DNA of 64,000 nt from positions 57,270,681 to 57,334,680 of the forward strand of contig CM039464.1 of the NCBI GenBank assembly GCA_022414725.1, read 5' to 3'. Both the position numbers and the translations under genes were made by a program. The DNA is from Microglena sp. YARC. Lineage: Eukaryota > Chlorophyta > Chlorophyceae > Chlamydomonadales > Chlamydomonadaceae. The notes under the pieces were generated by a model, which was not told where the DNA came from, searched no databases, and saw only the letters and a program-made list of their open reading frames with translations. Below, piece after piece: positions 28,601-43,500 of this stretch; the first letter of the stretch is position 1; every line of letters starts with the position of its first letter.

Positions 28601-31454
28601 ATGAGTATGTAAAAGGAACGAGAGGGGGTCTGGCCATACACCGGATCGTGAGTTGAGACTTGGTTAGAGTTAGAGCAATGACTTTTGGAGATTCACCCAG
28701 GCTCAGTGGCAGCAAAGGTGACTTCGGTCTCTGTCACCTCCGTGTACAATAAACCATGCAAGGACATGGGTAAGTACCAGGAAAGAGAAAGGGTCTGGCC
28801 ATGGACCAGATTGTGAGCGGAGACTTGGTTCAAAGGTAGAGGCAAATACTCATGGGGTTCAACTAAGGACAGCTCCAGACTCAGTGGCAACAATTGTGGG
28901 GTCAGTCTCTGTCACCTCTGTTTACAATAAAAGCATGCACGGACATGAGTAAGTAACTGGAAAGAGAGGGTGTCTAACCATGGACCAGATCGTGAGCGGA
29001 GACTTGGAGGTAGAGGCGAATACTCCTGGAGTTCCACCAAGAACAGCTCCAGACTCAGTGGGAACAAATGTGAAGCCTGTCTGTCTCCTCAGTGAACAAT
29101 AAATCGTGAGCAGAGACTTGGATAGAGTTAGAGGTGATGACTTTTGGAGATTCACCGAGGAGTGCTCCAGAATCAGGTGCAGCAAATGTGAAGTTAGTCT
29201 CGGTCACCTCTGTGTACAATAAAACCATCCTGTCTGCTCTTGTGACAATTGGTACTGCATGTGAAGCTCCTTGTTGGCAGCGTCCAAATAGCTTATGCCA
29301 AACAATACAAATACACAGAGAACAGTGACAATGTGCCTAACATATCACCTGCATGCAAACAAATGATAGGGTTGTCAGCTTACCTGTGCCATCCAATGTA
29401 CTGGCATCAGCTCGCACAGCCAAGAGCTCCTCTAACTGCTCTTGCAACAATCGGTACTTCATGTGAAGCTTCTTGTTGGCAGCATCCAAATAGCTTATGC
29501 CAAACAATACAAATACACAGAGAACAATTATAATGCATATAACAGATTACCTGCTTGCAACAAATTGATAGGGTTGACAGCTTACCTGCTTCATCCAATG
29601 TACTGGCATCAGCTCACACAGCCAAGAGCTCCTCCAACTGCTCTTGCAACAATCGGTACTTCATGTGAAGCTTCTTGTTGGCAGCATCCAAATAGCTTAT
29701 GTCAAACAATACAAATACACACAGAACAATGATAATGCATATAACAGATAACCTGCTTGCAACAAATTGATAGGGTTGACAGCTTACCTGCTTCATCCAA
29801 TGTACTGGCATCAGCTCGCACAGCCAAGAGCTCCTCCAACTGCTCTTGCAACAATTGGCATTGCATGTGTAGCTCCTTGTTGGCTGCCTCCAGGGCTACT
29901 GCTTTACCACTACTATGCTTCAGCTTGTCTTCGCACTCGGCCAGGCGATGACGGGACTCTGTACTTGCATGGCGCACTTCCTCAAACCGCACTGGGGCAA
30001 GGAAGGTATGTGAATGTTTTGATGAGTAACTTTACACAACAAGGGGTGGCTGATGAGTAACTTCAGATAACAAGTGGTGGTTGATGAGTGACTTAACAAG
30101 GCAAGTGGTGGTTGATAAGTACCTTGACATAACCACTACCATGCTTCAGCTTGTCTTCACACTCCGCCAGGCGGTGACGGGACTCAGTACTTGCATGACG
30201 CACTTCCTCAAACCGAACGGGGGCAAGGAAGGTAGGTGAATGTTTTGATGATGATGATATTAAGGATGAAAGTAAGGATGATGATGATGATGATGATGAT
30301 GAAGCCAATATGATGCAGGGTTGCCTCGTTTCCCTGTTTTTCATCAGCTTTTTCATTCTTATCATGATGATGATGATGATGATGATGATGATGTTTTTCC
30401 TGGTGCGCTACTGGACTTCAAATGATCCCTCGGCTTGACGGAGTCAAGGGGGACCCTCGGCTTGACGGAGCCAAGGGGAACATCATGCTCAAAGAATAAT
30501 AGAAAAAGAAAAAGAAATTTGATGGGTAACTTGACAGAATTCTTGAGCAAAGGTAGCCTTTCTTGTAAAAGCAAATGTGCGAATAACGGTGGATTGGCAG
30601 AGATTGGATTAAAACGATGCAGGTATCGCGTTGTTTCAAGCTCGCAGCTAAGGAACAGACTGGCAAGCTGGTATGCAAAGAAGAGGGTCGAAGAGGTTTA
30701 CGCAGACCCTGGTTTTTCGTTTACTTTTTCTTCAAGATATCATCATAAAGGGGAAGCGTGATAAGGCAGTTTGCAATGTTTAGGCATGTTCAGGCAGTGG
30801 GGCACCTGAGTACAGAACTAAAGATTGAAAGGCAGTTAAAGGCAGTTAAGGGTAGTTAAGGTGTTTAAGGTAGAGGGCCACCTGAGCCAAGATTGGAAGT
30901 CAGTTTAAGACAGTTTTTAGGTAGTTAAGGCAGTGGGCCACCTGAGAACAGAACTAGACTATCATTCAGTGTTTTTAATTTCAGATTTCTCTAGGCAAGG
31001 TTGTGTAGCTGTGTGGGCTACTCGCTAGCTAGATTTCAGAAAAGTTTAGTAGCCCACCGGATTTTGCAGTGTGCGGCACACAGCGCCACCCCTTAATAGT
31101 TATTGCTTTAGTATCATTCACTTGCTTACCTATCTGACTGTTGAGTGCTTCCTTAAGCTTCAGCTTGGCTTCCTGCAAAGATATTAAAAACAATTTGAGT
31201 TAAATTGAATTGTCTCATGGGATTCCAGCCAACTCTTGCCTGCTCACCGTCTACCAGTTGCTGGGCTCGGCAGAGGTGGGCTGGGCTGCTCACCCTCTAG
31301 CAGTTGTTGGGCTGGACTTGTCTGGGATGCTCAGCGTCTACCCAAGTCCTCCCGTGCAAACCCCCACAGTAACAAGGGATCACACTAAACACATTCGAAG
31401 ACATGACTCGGAGAGAGAGGGAGAGAGAGAGGGAGAGAGGGAGAGAGGGAGAGA

Positions 31455-31507
<53 letters not shown>

Positions 31508-34500
31508 GGAGAGGGAGAGAGAGAGAGAGAGAGAAACTGAGAGAGAATGGTCTGCTATGAGAAAGACCACGGCTCAGAAATACTGAGCAAGGTTGGTAAT
31601 ACCACAAACAAATACACAGGACATGGCACAGGGCTAGGGTTTCCAGATGTGCCAATTTATGGTTCCCCCCTGTTGTTGATGTTGCTGTTATTGTGGTAAC
31701 AGTCCAGGGGTACGCCAATTAGGCTAAAGGGACTCCCCCAACCGTGACAGGAGGGGCTGAAACAACAAAGCACTGATGAACCAAACACCAACCAATTGTT
31801 TACCAACGGGGGCAACCCCGAGTTCGTACCCACTGTGACAAGATAGCTGTAACAGATCCCAACATCACGGCAGGTCCCTCACCTCAGCACTCTTCAGTTG
31901 TGCCTGCAAATCCTTGTAGTTGCGGACCTGTCCAAGATCTTCATCCTCGACTCCATCAAGACCTGCATCAGGTTCTATAGTAAGAAAATGAACCAATGTC
32001 TTTTCATAGCACCATTGTGCTCCTATAAGCTGTGGGAGTGCACAAGCTACTTGTTTTGCCCCAAAAGGGTAACCCTGACAGACTGTGATATAGCACCCCC
32101 GTAGCAGTACATAATTCAGCAGGTGGGATATATATATAGAGAACGGCAATATGATGTCATATGATATCATGTCATCATATGATTTCATATGATGCCGGCA
32201 GTCTGACAGGGCTAAAGTTACCATTTATATACAATGTCATATAATGCAATCTGTATCATATCATATAGTATCATACTCGCATGTGGTCAACATCATATGA
32301 TATGCCGGTCCCTACATACATAGCACCTTCAAGAAAAGGGACCCCCCCCCCCCCCCCCCCCCTTCCCCCTCGATTCAAACTCTGATCTGCATCTGCTAGC
32401 TTTGAACGGAGCGCTGTCCTTTCCTCCATTATAAAAGGGACCCCCCCCCCCCCCCCCCCCCTCCTGCGATTCAAACCCTGACCTGCATCTGCTAGCTTTG
32501 AACGGAGTGCTGTCCTTTCCTCCATTATAGCAGATAGGGCCAAGCGAAGCTCATTGATGCGTTGCTCTTTCGCCTCGAGCACAGCTGAGCCGCCATGAGC
32601 TGATGATGAAGGTGTGTAGTCTGGGAGGAAAGGGGGGGCAAGTAGATAATGGAGGTGTGCAGTCTGGGGGGACAGGGGGGTAGGTAGATGATCAAGGTGT
32701 GTAGTCTGGGGGGACCGGGGGGGCTAGCAGATGATGAAGGTGTGTAGTCTGGGTGAACAGGGGGGTGGGGGTGGGGGGGCAAGTTTTTACAAGTAGATAC
32801 TTCATGAGTATATGCTTTACGAGTCCATGCTTTACGAGTCCATGCTTTACAGGATGAGCTATATATTATTTATAAATGTTCAAAGTCAGATGGGCCAGGA
32901 TAAGCTAGCAGATGATGGGAGAGACGATACATGTTAATAGCTTAATCTTCGAGGATAAGTGACGAGAAAGTCATCAAAAAGACATCAGAAGGTCATCAAC
33001 AAGTGATCAAAAAGTCAGACATGGAGCAAGGACAAAGTATGTGTTCATGTCAGTGAAGCTAGGGATTCTTTTTTCAAATCTGATAGTTTTTTCTTCCTCT
33101 AGCTTTATGGTTTTAGGCCTCCTCCAGGGACATCGTTTTATAGCTTTTAGGGCCATTTAGGGCAAACACAACGTTATTATTATTAATATTATTAATATTA
33201 TTATAATTTGTATAGCGGCAATTGGGGCCAAACAGGGTCGAAAGTAGAGATAGCTATATATAGCGGGGGGGGGAAATCCCTGGGTTAAGCGTTTACATTG
33301 TCAGGCTGATACTGCCATTGAGGAATAACGTGCGCAAGTCTCAAACTAGCCTAGGAATGAAAGTCAGATATTAGGATACACACAGGAGATTAGGGGTCAG
33401 CTTTTTGAACTCATGGACAGTGTGTTTTTAATGTCAGTTCTATGTAGATCAGGTTGAGTAGATACTTGGGCTACTCAAGCCTGAGTTCATGTTTGTTGTG
33501 TTGCCATCGCATGGCGGAGCGCGCAGACAGGGGGGGGTGGGGGGTTCATGCGAGGAAAAGCAACAATGTAATGGCGACACGCCTTTACAAGATTAAAAAC
33601 TGATCATAGTTACAAGTCCAACATTATGCACTTTGTCTTTGCGGATTCCCTTTAATGTACATTGAGTGCCGTAACAAACCTTGCACATGCGTCCTCATGC
33701 TGCAGATACTGTTGGTTTCATCGTCGTCATGCTCGTGGCCCATGTTGAGCCCCATGGCGTGCACAGCAGCCTCTGCACGGAGGGCGCGGCGCCTGTAACA
33801 GAAGAAGAGTGATGAGGATGAGAATAAGGATGGTTATGTTAGTCTGGCATCATCATCATAATCATGCTCGTGGCCCATATTGAGCCCCATGGCGTACACA
33901 GCAGCCTCTGCACACAGGGCGCGGCGCCTGTAACAGAAGAAGAGAGAGGAGTATGAGAATAAGAATGGTTATATTAGTCTGGCATCATCCCCACAATCAT
34001 GCTCGTGGCCCATATTGAGCCCCATGGCGTACACAGCAGCCTCTGCACACAGGGCGCGGCGCCTGTAACAGAAGAAGAGAGAGGAGTATGAGAATAAGAA
34101 TGGTTATATTAGTCTGGCATCATCCCCACAATCATGCTTGTGGCCCATATTGAGCCCCATGGCGTGCACAGCAGCCTCTGCACGGAGGGCGCGGCGCCTG
34201 CAACAGAAGAAGAGAGAAGAGGGTGAGAATAAGGACGAGGATAGTTATATTAGTTTGACATGATATTCATCATCAAGCTCGATGCCCATATTGAGCCCCA
34301 TTGCGTACACAGCAGCCTCTGCACGGAGGGCGCAGCGCCTGCAACGGAAGAATAGAGATGAGGATGAGTAAAATTATAAGGATGAGTAAAATGTTAAGGA
34401 TGAGTAAAATGATGAGGATGAGTAATACGATAAGGATGAGTAAAATAATCAGAATGAGTAAAATGTTCGGGATGAGTAAAATGATAAGGATTTGGATCTA

Positions 34501-37500
34501 GAGGATGAGGATACAGAGGAGGAAGGCTAATTAGTTTTCAAACAAAAAAGGGGAAGCCAAAGTAATGAAACCTGCCAGTAGCACTTCAAAATCTACAACG
34601 CACCTCAGATGTGCAGATTCTGATTCAAGGGAAGCTTTTGTCATGACCAGCTCCACGCGTCAAATACCGGAAGCTTACCCAACAAGAAGCACTTCAACCT
34701 CCACAACTCACCTCAGATTCAAGGTCAGCCTTTGTGGTGACCAGCTTGGTGTTCATTGAGTGAAGTAATGAAATGTAACCGACCCGAAGCACGCCAGGCT
34801 TTGCAACTTACCTCAGATGGGCAGACTCTGATTCAAGGGCAGCCATAGTTGTGACCAGAACCATGTGTCAACTTTAGGAAGCTTACCCAACTGGAAGCAC
34901 CCCAAACTCCGCAACTTACCTCAGATGTGCAGACTCTGATTCAAGGGCAGCCATAGTCGTGACCAGAACCATGTGTCAACTATAGGAAGCTTACCCAACT
35001 GGAAGCACCCCAAACTCCGCAACTTACCTCAGATGGGCAGACTCTGATTCAAGGGCAGCCATAGTCGTGACCAGAACCATGTGTCAACTATAGGAAGCTT
35101 ACCCAACTGGAAGCACCCCAAACTCCGCAACTTACCTCAGATGGGCAGACTCTGATTCAAGAGCAGCCTTCGTCGTGACCAGTTCCATGTTAATCGTGTG
35201 CAAAGACATCAGCTGCTGCAGCAAATGCTGGTCATGGGCATTGCTGCCACCATTGATTTGCGCATGAAAATGCTCATCAAGTGTGCCGCGGTTGACTTGC
35301 TGCCCAGCGGTGACCCCTCGTGTAGCTCCATTGCTGTCGGACACTCGTGTAGATCCATTGCTGTCGGACGCAACAGAAGCAGAGGTTTGTGCAGCAGCTG
35401 CAGCCTGAGCATCCGGTGTGGGGAATCTGGTCAGCACTTGGGTTCGGGTGATTTAGGCTTAGATGGTCTAGGTCTAGGTGGTTTATGTTTAGGTGTTCTG
35501 GGTCTAGGTGGTTAATGTTTAGGTGGTTTAGGTCTAGGTGGATTATGTTTTGGTAGTTAATGTTTTAGGTGGTTCAGGTTTTGGTGGTTTAGGACAACAA
35601 GTTCAGACCAGCTAAGTGCTAAGCAGTTCCCCCCTACCTGTGCATCCTCCAACTTCTTTTGGAGGTCTTGGACGGTGTTACCCTTCTTGTCACAGTCGGC
35701 AGTCAGCTGCGAGAGCTGTGCCTTGAGTGTAGCTTCAGAATCTTTGAGGGTTGAAGCTTCCTGTGCATGGGGAGGAATGTTAACATGGATGGATATATGG
35801 CCGGGTAAATGGTTTGTTGGATGGATAGATGGCTGGGTAAATGGTTGGATGGATGGATGGATATTTGGGTGGGTAAATGTTTGGATGAATGGGTGGATCA
35901 ATGGTTGGTTGGAAGGATGGATGGATGGGTAAATTGATGGAAAGATTGGTGGATCAATGGTTGGATGGATGGGTAAATAGATGTATAGAGGGGTGGATCA
36001 ATGGTTGGATAAATGGATGGGTAAGTGGGCAAAATGGTTGGATGGATGGATAGATGGCTGGGTAACTGCTTGGATGGATGGGTGGATCAATGGTTGGATG
36101 GATGGGTAAATAGATGGGTAGATAGTTGGATGGGTAAATGGATGTATAGATGGGTGGATCAATGGTTGGATAGATGGATGAATAAATGGGTAAATGGATG
36201 GATAGAAGGGTGGGAGCATGGGTAAATCGGTGAACAGATAGACGGATGAATGGGTAAATGGATGGATGGATGGACGGATGGATAGTGCATTGTCACCTGC
36301 GTGAGCAACTTAGTCGTTGCAAGTGAGTTTATTCAGTACATACATGACAAGTCATATGCAGCGTCGCAAGCGACGCGGAAAATTGGAGGAGTGTGCTGGG
36401 ACCGAAACAAAAGGTGGCAACGGACTGAAGCTGACCGAAGCCAGTTAGTTATGAGACAGTTGGCTGACGTGTCAGGCTTCAATGTTTCGGACGCACAAAC
36501 AGACAAATGGGTAACCCTGGGGGCTCCCACCCACCACGCTCAAACGGACAATTGGCCATGCCATTCAGCATGCGAGCTTACCAGTAGTTCAAGTCAATGT
36601 TTTCTATACAAGTAATGGTTTGAATGCTGGTGTTACTGCAGAAGACGCCGAGAAGCCTCAACAGGCTGAAGCCATGTATCCAAGATCAAGCTTACCTTTG
36701 TTGCAGCTACTGGTAATTGCTTGTTGAGTCATGGAACTGCTTAATATGTTATTCTATCGACGTCCCCCCCCTTAAACACACACCACACACCTACTTTAAT
36801 AACTGTGGGTTATGCCATCGAGCGTACAAGCTTACCAGAAGTAGCTTTGTGGCTGTGGTATGCGCCTCACGCAGCCCAACTTCAGCATCTTCCAGCTGCT
36901 TCATTAGCTCCTTTGACTTTGCCTCCTCAGCACGTAGCTGTTCAGTGGTGCTGCGCTCCGCCTCCATGCGAATAGCCTCCACTTTTTTGGACTTATCATG
37001 CATACGTTCCATGTCCGAGAGCTCCTTCTCAAGAGCAGATATCTTCTCTGCCAATCCACGTTTGTCGGCCTCCAGGGATGCTCTGCACAGTGAAATGCCA
37101 TTCTCGCTTAAGAGATTATGCACTGTTTCCTAATAAATTCTATAAATATTCGACTCCTACTCTTCACCACCTATCCTATCATCATCACCAATTATCCTAT
37201 CAACCTTACCCCCTGACTCACCCAACTCCTCACCTCATATCCTATCACCATCACCACTTATCTTACCCCCACCCCCACCCCAACCCCCACCTTCTATCAT
37301 ACAATCATCACCTTGTATCCTATCCCCCCTACCTCCTGTCGCACCCAACTCATTACCGCTTATCATATAATCATCACCTCTTATTCTATCCCCCCCCAGC
37401 CTCGTATCTCAACCAACTCATCAACCAACACCTTACCTCTTATACTATCACCATCACCTATTATCCTATCAACCTTACCCCCTGACTCATCCAACTCATC

Positions 37501-40500
37501 ACCTCCTATCCTATCACCATCACCGCATATCCTATCACCCCCACCTCCTATCTTTGAATCATTACCTCTTGTGCTATGCCCCCACCTCCTGTCGCGCCCA
37601 ACTCCTCACCACTTATCCTATCATCCTCTTCAGCCGACCAGCAGCTCATCATATCCCCTCAACCTCCTATCTAAATTAACTCATCAACCAACACCTCACA
37701 CCATATTCTATCATATAATCATTACCTCTTACCCTATCCCCCCCACCTCCTGTCTCACCCAACTCCTCACCTCCTATCCTATCATCCTCGCCGCTTATCC
37801 TATCCCTTCAACCTTTCATCTATACCAACTCATCAACCAACATCTAAACTCGTATCCTATCATCATCACCTCTTATCCTATCCCCGTGCTCCTCCTGACT
37901 CACCCATCTCATTACCTCCTATCATATCATCCCCACCGCTTATCCTATCATATCCCCCAACCTCTTATCTCAACCAACTCCTCAACCAACACCTCACCTC
38001 TTATCCTCCATTTTGCGCATCAGGGTATCTGCACGTTGGCAGCGAACTCCAAGTTCCTCACAGTGCTGCTCATTAGTTTCAGTTGATGTAGCAAGGCGTA
38101 AGGAGAATCTGGAGGACTTACAGCCGCAGACGCATAACGTGCTAGAGGCGCCACTATCGCCCACCACCACCACCTCGCCTAGTACTTTCCCCCCCATCCT
38201 ATCTCAACCAACTCCTTACCTCCTATCCTATCATCCTAACCGCTCATCCTATCATATCCCCCCAAACAACTCCTCACCTCCTATCCTATCATCATCACCT
38301 CTTATCCTATCCCCCTGCACCTCCTGACTCACCCATCTCCTTACCTCCTATCATATCATCCCCACCGCTTATCCTATCATATCCCCCAACCTCCTATCTC
38401 AACCAACTCCTCCACCAACACCTCACCTCCTGTCCTCCATTTTGCGCATCAGGGCGTCTGCCCGTTGGCAGCGAGCCCCAAGCTCCTCACAGCGCTGCTC
38501 ATTAGTTTCAAGCTCAGCAGCACGCTGGCTCAGCTGCAGCATACCCCCTCGAATTTGTGTGGCTTGGCCTTTGAGTAGCGCCTTCAAGCGGATGGCAGTC
38601 GTCCTTGCTCCACGTAGTTGCTGACGCACTGCTAGCTGTCGCTGCAGAGAGATCCGCAACCTGCAGTCATGTATATGTCACACATTGAAAGAAGAAAAAA
38701 AAAGCGGACATATGTTACAGCTAGCTGCTGCTGCAGTGAGATCCTCAACCTGGAGTCATTTATATATGTTGTAAATAGGGTTGGGCCGACATATAAACGT
38801 ATATTATACGTTTATACGTATGAATACGTTGTAGAGTTGTTCTCAAATCGACCTTATATATGTCGTATACAAAACGTATAGTCTGTATTTCGAGAAGTAC
38901 AGCACATGTCCCGGCACTTAACTTTCTTACTTTTCATTATATTTTTGATTTAGATAGCTTATTGGAAAGCTTTTGATCTCCTCTATCACAATATGCAATA
39001 AGATTCACCGTTCACATGCACAATTCTATACACATTTAGCCTATTCGGTTACCCATGGACTGTAAAAATAAATACAGAAATACTTACGTGGATGGAGATG
39101 GGGGTGGGTCAAAGGCTGTCTTAAGGTTGGGCAAGTTGATCTAGATAGCCAGGATGGCATACATATCAGAGCGCCACCTAGCCTTCCATTCCACAAGCTG
39201 TGCTCCAATGTGGGCTTGAAGGATTGATGGTGCAAGCCTAGTGCAATGTGAACATGGACAATATTGCAATACCGTTATGTACTTATATTATTATTCACTT
39301 ATACATTATATAATAGACCAAATGGCATTTAATGGCTTCCTTAGATTGGCACCACACTTTTGGCCGACGCGCTTTCTGATCGTGATTTCTTTTCTGAGAT
39401 TTGGACAACCTAAACTTGCCAGATTATTTTTCTGAGAGTTGATATATGATGTCAATGAAATTAGCTATGCGGCAATACCTTTAAACCTATGTAAACGTAT
39501 TTTCTCAAGAAGTGCCTAATTTTTATTTACGTTTCTATACGTTTATATGCATACTTTTACGGCTTATAAAAATAATAATATACGTTTGCTTCCCAACCCT
39601 AGTTATAAATGTAATACCTATGTAATGAAGTACACATGTATATTATATGAAACAACGAGATCTGCAACCTGCGTATATGATATAAATGTAGTACCTATGT
39701 TATGACGTGCACATGTACATTATATGAAACAACGAGATATGCAACCTGCAATCGCGTGTATGATATAATGTAGTACCTATGTTATGATGTGCACATGCAT
39801 ATTTAATGAAACAACGAGATCTGCAACCTGCAGTCGCGTATATGATATAAATGTAGTACCTATGTTATGATGTGCACATGTATATTAAATGAAACGAGAT
39901 CTGCAACCTGCAGTCGCGTATATGATATAGATGTAGTCCCTATGTTATGAAGTGCACATGTAAATTATATGAAACAGCGACATCTGCAACCTGAAGTTAT
40001 GCAAATGTAATAACAATGTTATGACGTATGCATGTATAGTATATGAAACAGCGAAATCCGCAACCTGCAGACATGTGTATGTCATAAATACTCTACATAG
40101 TATGTGTCACTCATAAATGACTCTGGCTAGCGAGATGACTCTAGCTAGCGAGATGACTCTAGCTAGCGAAATGACTCTAGCTAGCAAAAGGACTCTAGCT
40201 AGCAAAATCCGGAACCTGCAGTCTTGTGTAGTCATAAATACTCTACATAGTACGTGTCAGCTATAAATGATGATAGTATATGTCAGTTAAAATGTGCAGT
40301 CATAAATACTCTACATAGTATGTGTCAGTTATATCATATGTGCTGTGTTATATGTACAGCCAGCTATACCCAAACCCACTCCAACAAATTCCAAACCACC
40401 CCATTCCACTCCACCACACCTTCCCACCCAACACCACTCCACCCAACACCACAATAATATGCACCTGAGCAACAGGGCTGAGCGTGACTCTCTTTCCCAT

Positions 40501-43500
40501 CCCACACCATCCCACCCTAGCCCACTCCAACAACCCGCGACAAGATGCACCTGAGCAACAGAGCTGAGCGTGACTCTCTCTCCCTCCTCAGTGATTGCAG
40601 CTGCTCCCTACAGTCAGCCAGCTGAAGAGACAGGCCAGTGCTTGTCTGCTGTAGCTCTAGGTATTGCTCGCGCTGGCTTTCAAGGTCAGAGAGCAGAACA
40701 TCACGGTCTTGAGATAGAGCGGAAGCTCCCTCCTCAAGCTCCGTCATGCCTGCAGCAAAAAAACGGAGAAACGCTATGAAGGCCGAGATATTTTGGTGGT
40801 GTGCTTGTCTGCTGCAGCACTTTGTATTTCTCGCTCGCGTTGGCTTTCAAGGTCAGAGAGCAGAACATCAAAATCTTGAGATAGAGTAGAAGCTCCTTTA
40901 CAAGCTCCGTCATGCCTGCAGCCAAAATCGGAGAAAATTATGAAGCCAATGTGATTTGGTGGTGTGCTTGTCTGCTGTAGCACTTTGTATTGCTCACGTT
41001 GGCTTTCAAGGTCAGAGAGCAGAACATCACGGTCTAGAGATAGAGCAGAAGCTCCCTCCTCAAGCTCCAACATGCCTGCAGCAAAAAGACTTAAACAGGA
41101 GTCTCTTGTACTTGTTTAAGTCGCACAGCAGTGGATCTAGTCTGCTCACTGGCCGCATAAACTTACTCCACAGCCTGCAGTGGCCACAATCTCTTGCTCG
41201 GAGTCCCGACGTCACGGCGCAAGGTCCGTTTCCGTCAAAAGTTTCACATCTGAGCCGCGTCACCCAATTTGCGACGCGTCGTACAACAACAAAATTGCAC
41301 GCTCCTGTTCCGCCCTGAAAACACTATGCTCAGAATCCCCCCCACCCCTTAGGCTTGTTAGGCCAATATTGGTACATACGAACTTACCATACTCAAGTTC
41401 AGCAACCCTGCTCTTCAGCATCCGAACAGTCTCTTGCTCCTGTTCAAGGCGCACAGCAGTGGCTCTAGTCTGCTCTGTTGCCGCATTGACTTGCTCCACA
41501 GCCCACTGACGAGACTGTCCCTTCGCTATCTCAGCTTCGTCAGTGGCCACGGTCTTGGCATGCTCAGCGGCCTGCGGGGGCAATTGGGAACGTGGGCAGC
41601 AATGGATGTATTAGGAGGGCCTGTCGTGTGTGACCCCCCCCCCCCACACACACACACACACACACAAACACACACATACTCCCCAGCCCCCACCCACCAT
41701 TCACACACTCTCCTCCACCACCTTCCATGGCAGATGTATGACGTGGAAACAGATGGGTGAGGAAGCCCTGGCGCGTGTGACCCCCCCCGCACACCCCGAC
41801 CCCAACACACACACAAACCTTAACACACATACCACCCACCCCTATCCACACACACATCCACACACAGGGGCAATTGGGAACGTGAACAGCTATGGATGTA
41901 ATCCTTGGAATCTCGGATTCTTCAGTCTCATCGAGCTTCCTATTGATGGTTGGCCCCAGTTCTAGCAAATAGGCTGACCCACTCAACCTCATGCCTAATA
42001 AGGCACACTATTTATTTATCTATATCACGTCACTGGAGGCACTTCAATACCCCACCCACTGACCCACACACACACCCTGGTGGCACCAAATGCACTGTCA
42101 AGTTGAGTCGAAGCACGCTCACCTGCAGGGCTTTGGCAACACTGTCCCCGAAGTAGTCCCACTCTGTGTCCGCCGCCTATCTCATGCGCATCACCTCACT
42201 GGAGGCCCTTCAATAAATCACCCACATACACATCCACCCTTTGACTGAAGACGTGGCACCAAGCCCAATTTCAACTTGAGCCTAAGCACGCTCACCTGCA
42301 AGGCTTTGGCAACGCCGTCCCTCAACGAACCCCACTCTGTGACCCCCGCCTCTCTCATGCGCATCACCTCACTGGAGGCACTTCAATACCCCTCCAACTG
42401 ATCCACCCCACACACCCATCCACCTTTAGACTAAAGACATGGCAAACCCAATTTCAAGTTGAGTTAAAGCACGCTCACGCTCACCTGCAGGGCTTTGGCA
42501 ACACCATCCCTCAAGGAGCCCCACTCTGTGTCCGCCGCATATCTCATGCGCATCACCTTGCTGGAGGCACTTCAATACCCCACCCACACACCAATCCACC
42601 CTTAGACTGAAGACGTGACACGAAGCTCAACTTCAAGTTGAGTCAAAGCACGCTCACCAGCAGGGCTCTGGTAACACCATCCCTCAAGGAGCCCCACTCT
42701 GTGACCGCCACCTCTCTCATGCGCATCACCTCACTGGAGGCACTTCAATACCCCTCCAACTGATCCAACCACATACCCATCCACCTTTAGACTGAAGACG
42801 TGGCACCAAGCCCAATTTCGACTTGAGTTAAAGCACGCTCATGCTCACCTGCAAGGCTTTGCCGCACCCCATCACCTCACTGGAGGACCCCTCCAACTGA
42901 TCCACCCAATTCAGCATGCTCACGCTCACCTGCAGGGCTTTGGCAAGGAGCCCCACATATGCGCACTGGAGGCACTTCAATCCACCCTTAGACTGAAGAC
43001 GTGACACGAAGCCCAACTTCAAGTTGAGTCAAAGCACGCTCACCAGCAGGGCTCTGGTAACACCATCCCTCAAGGAGCCCCACTCTGTGACCGCCACCTC
43101 TCTCATGCGCATCACCTCACTGGAGGCACTTCAATACCCCTCCAACTGATCCAACCACATACCCATCCACCTTTAGACTGAAGACGTGGCACCAAGCCCA
43201 ATTTCAAGTTGAGTTAAAGCACGCTCATGCTCACCTGCAAGGCTTTGGCAACGCCGTCCCTCAAGGAACCCCACTCTGTGACCGCCACCTCTCTCATGCG
43301 CATCACCTCACTGGAGGCCCTTCAATAGACCACCCACATACTTATCCACCCTTCAAGTGAAGACGTGGCACCAAGCCCAATTTCAACTTGAGCCAAAGCA
43401 CGCTCACCTGCAAGGCTTTGGCAACACCATCCCTCAACGAGCCCCACTCTGTGTCCGCCGCCTCTCTCATGCGCATCACCTCGCTGGATGCACTCTCCAC

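Noticed and set aside
35440..35600. Interstitial telomere from TTTAGG-like units
   Set aside because: The unit is GGTTTAGGTCTAGGTGGTTT with irregular spacing, not a regular TTTAGGG or TTTTAGGG array.
37313..38086. 257-codon plus-strand Ser/Pro/Leu/Ile ORF
   Set aside because: Arises from the G-poor CCTATCATCATCACC minisatellite; stops are simply rare in it.
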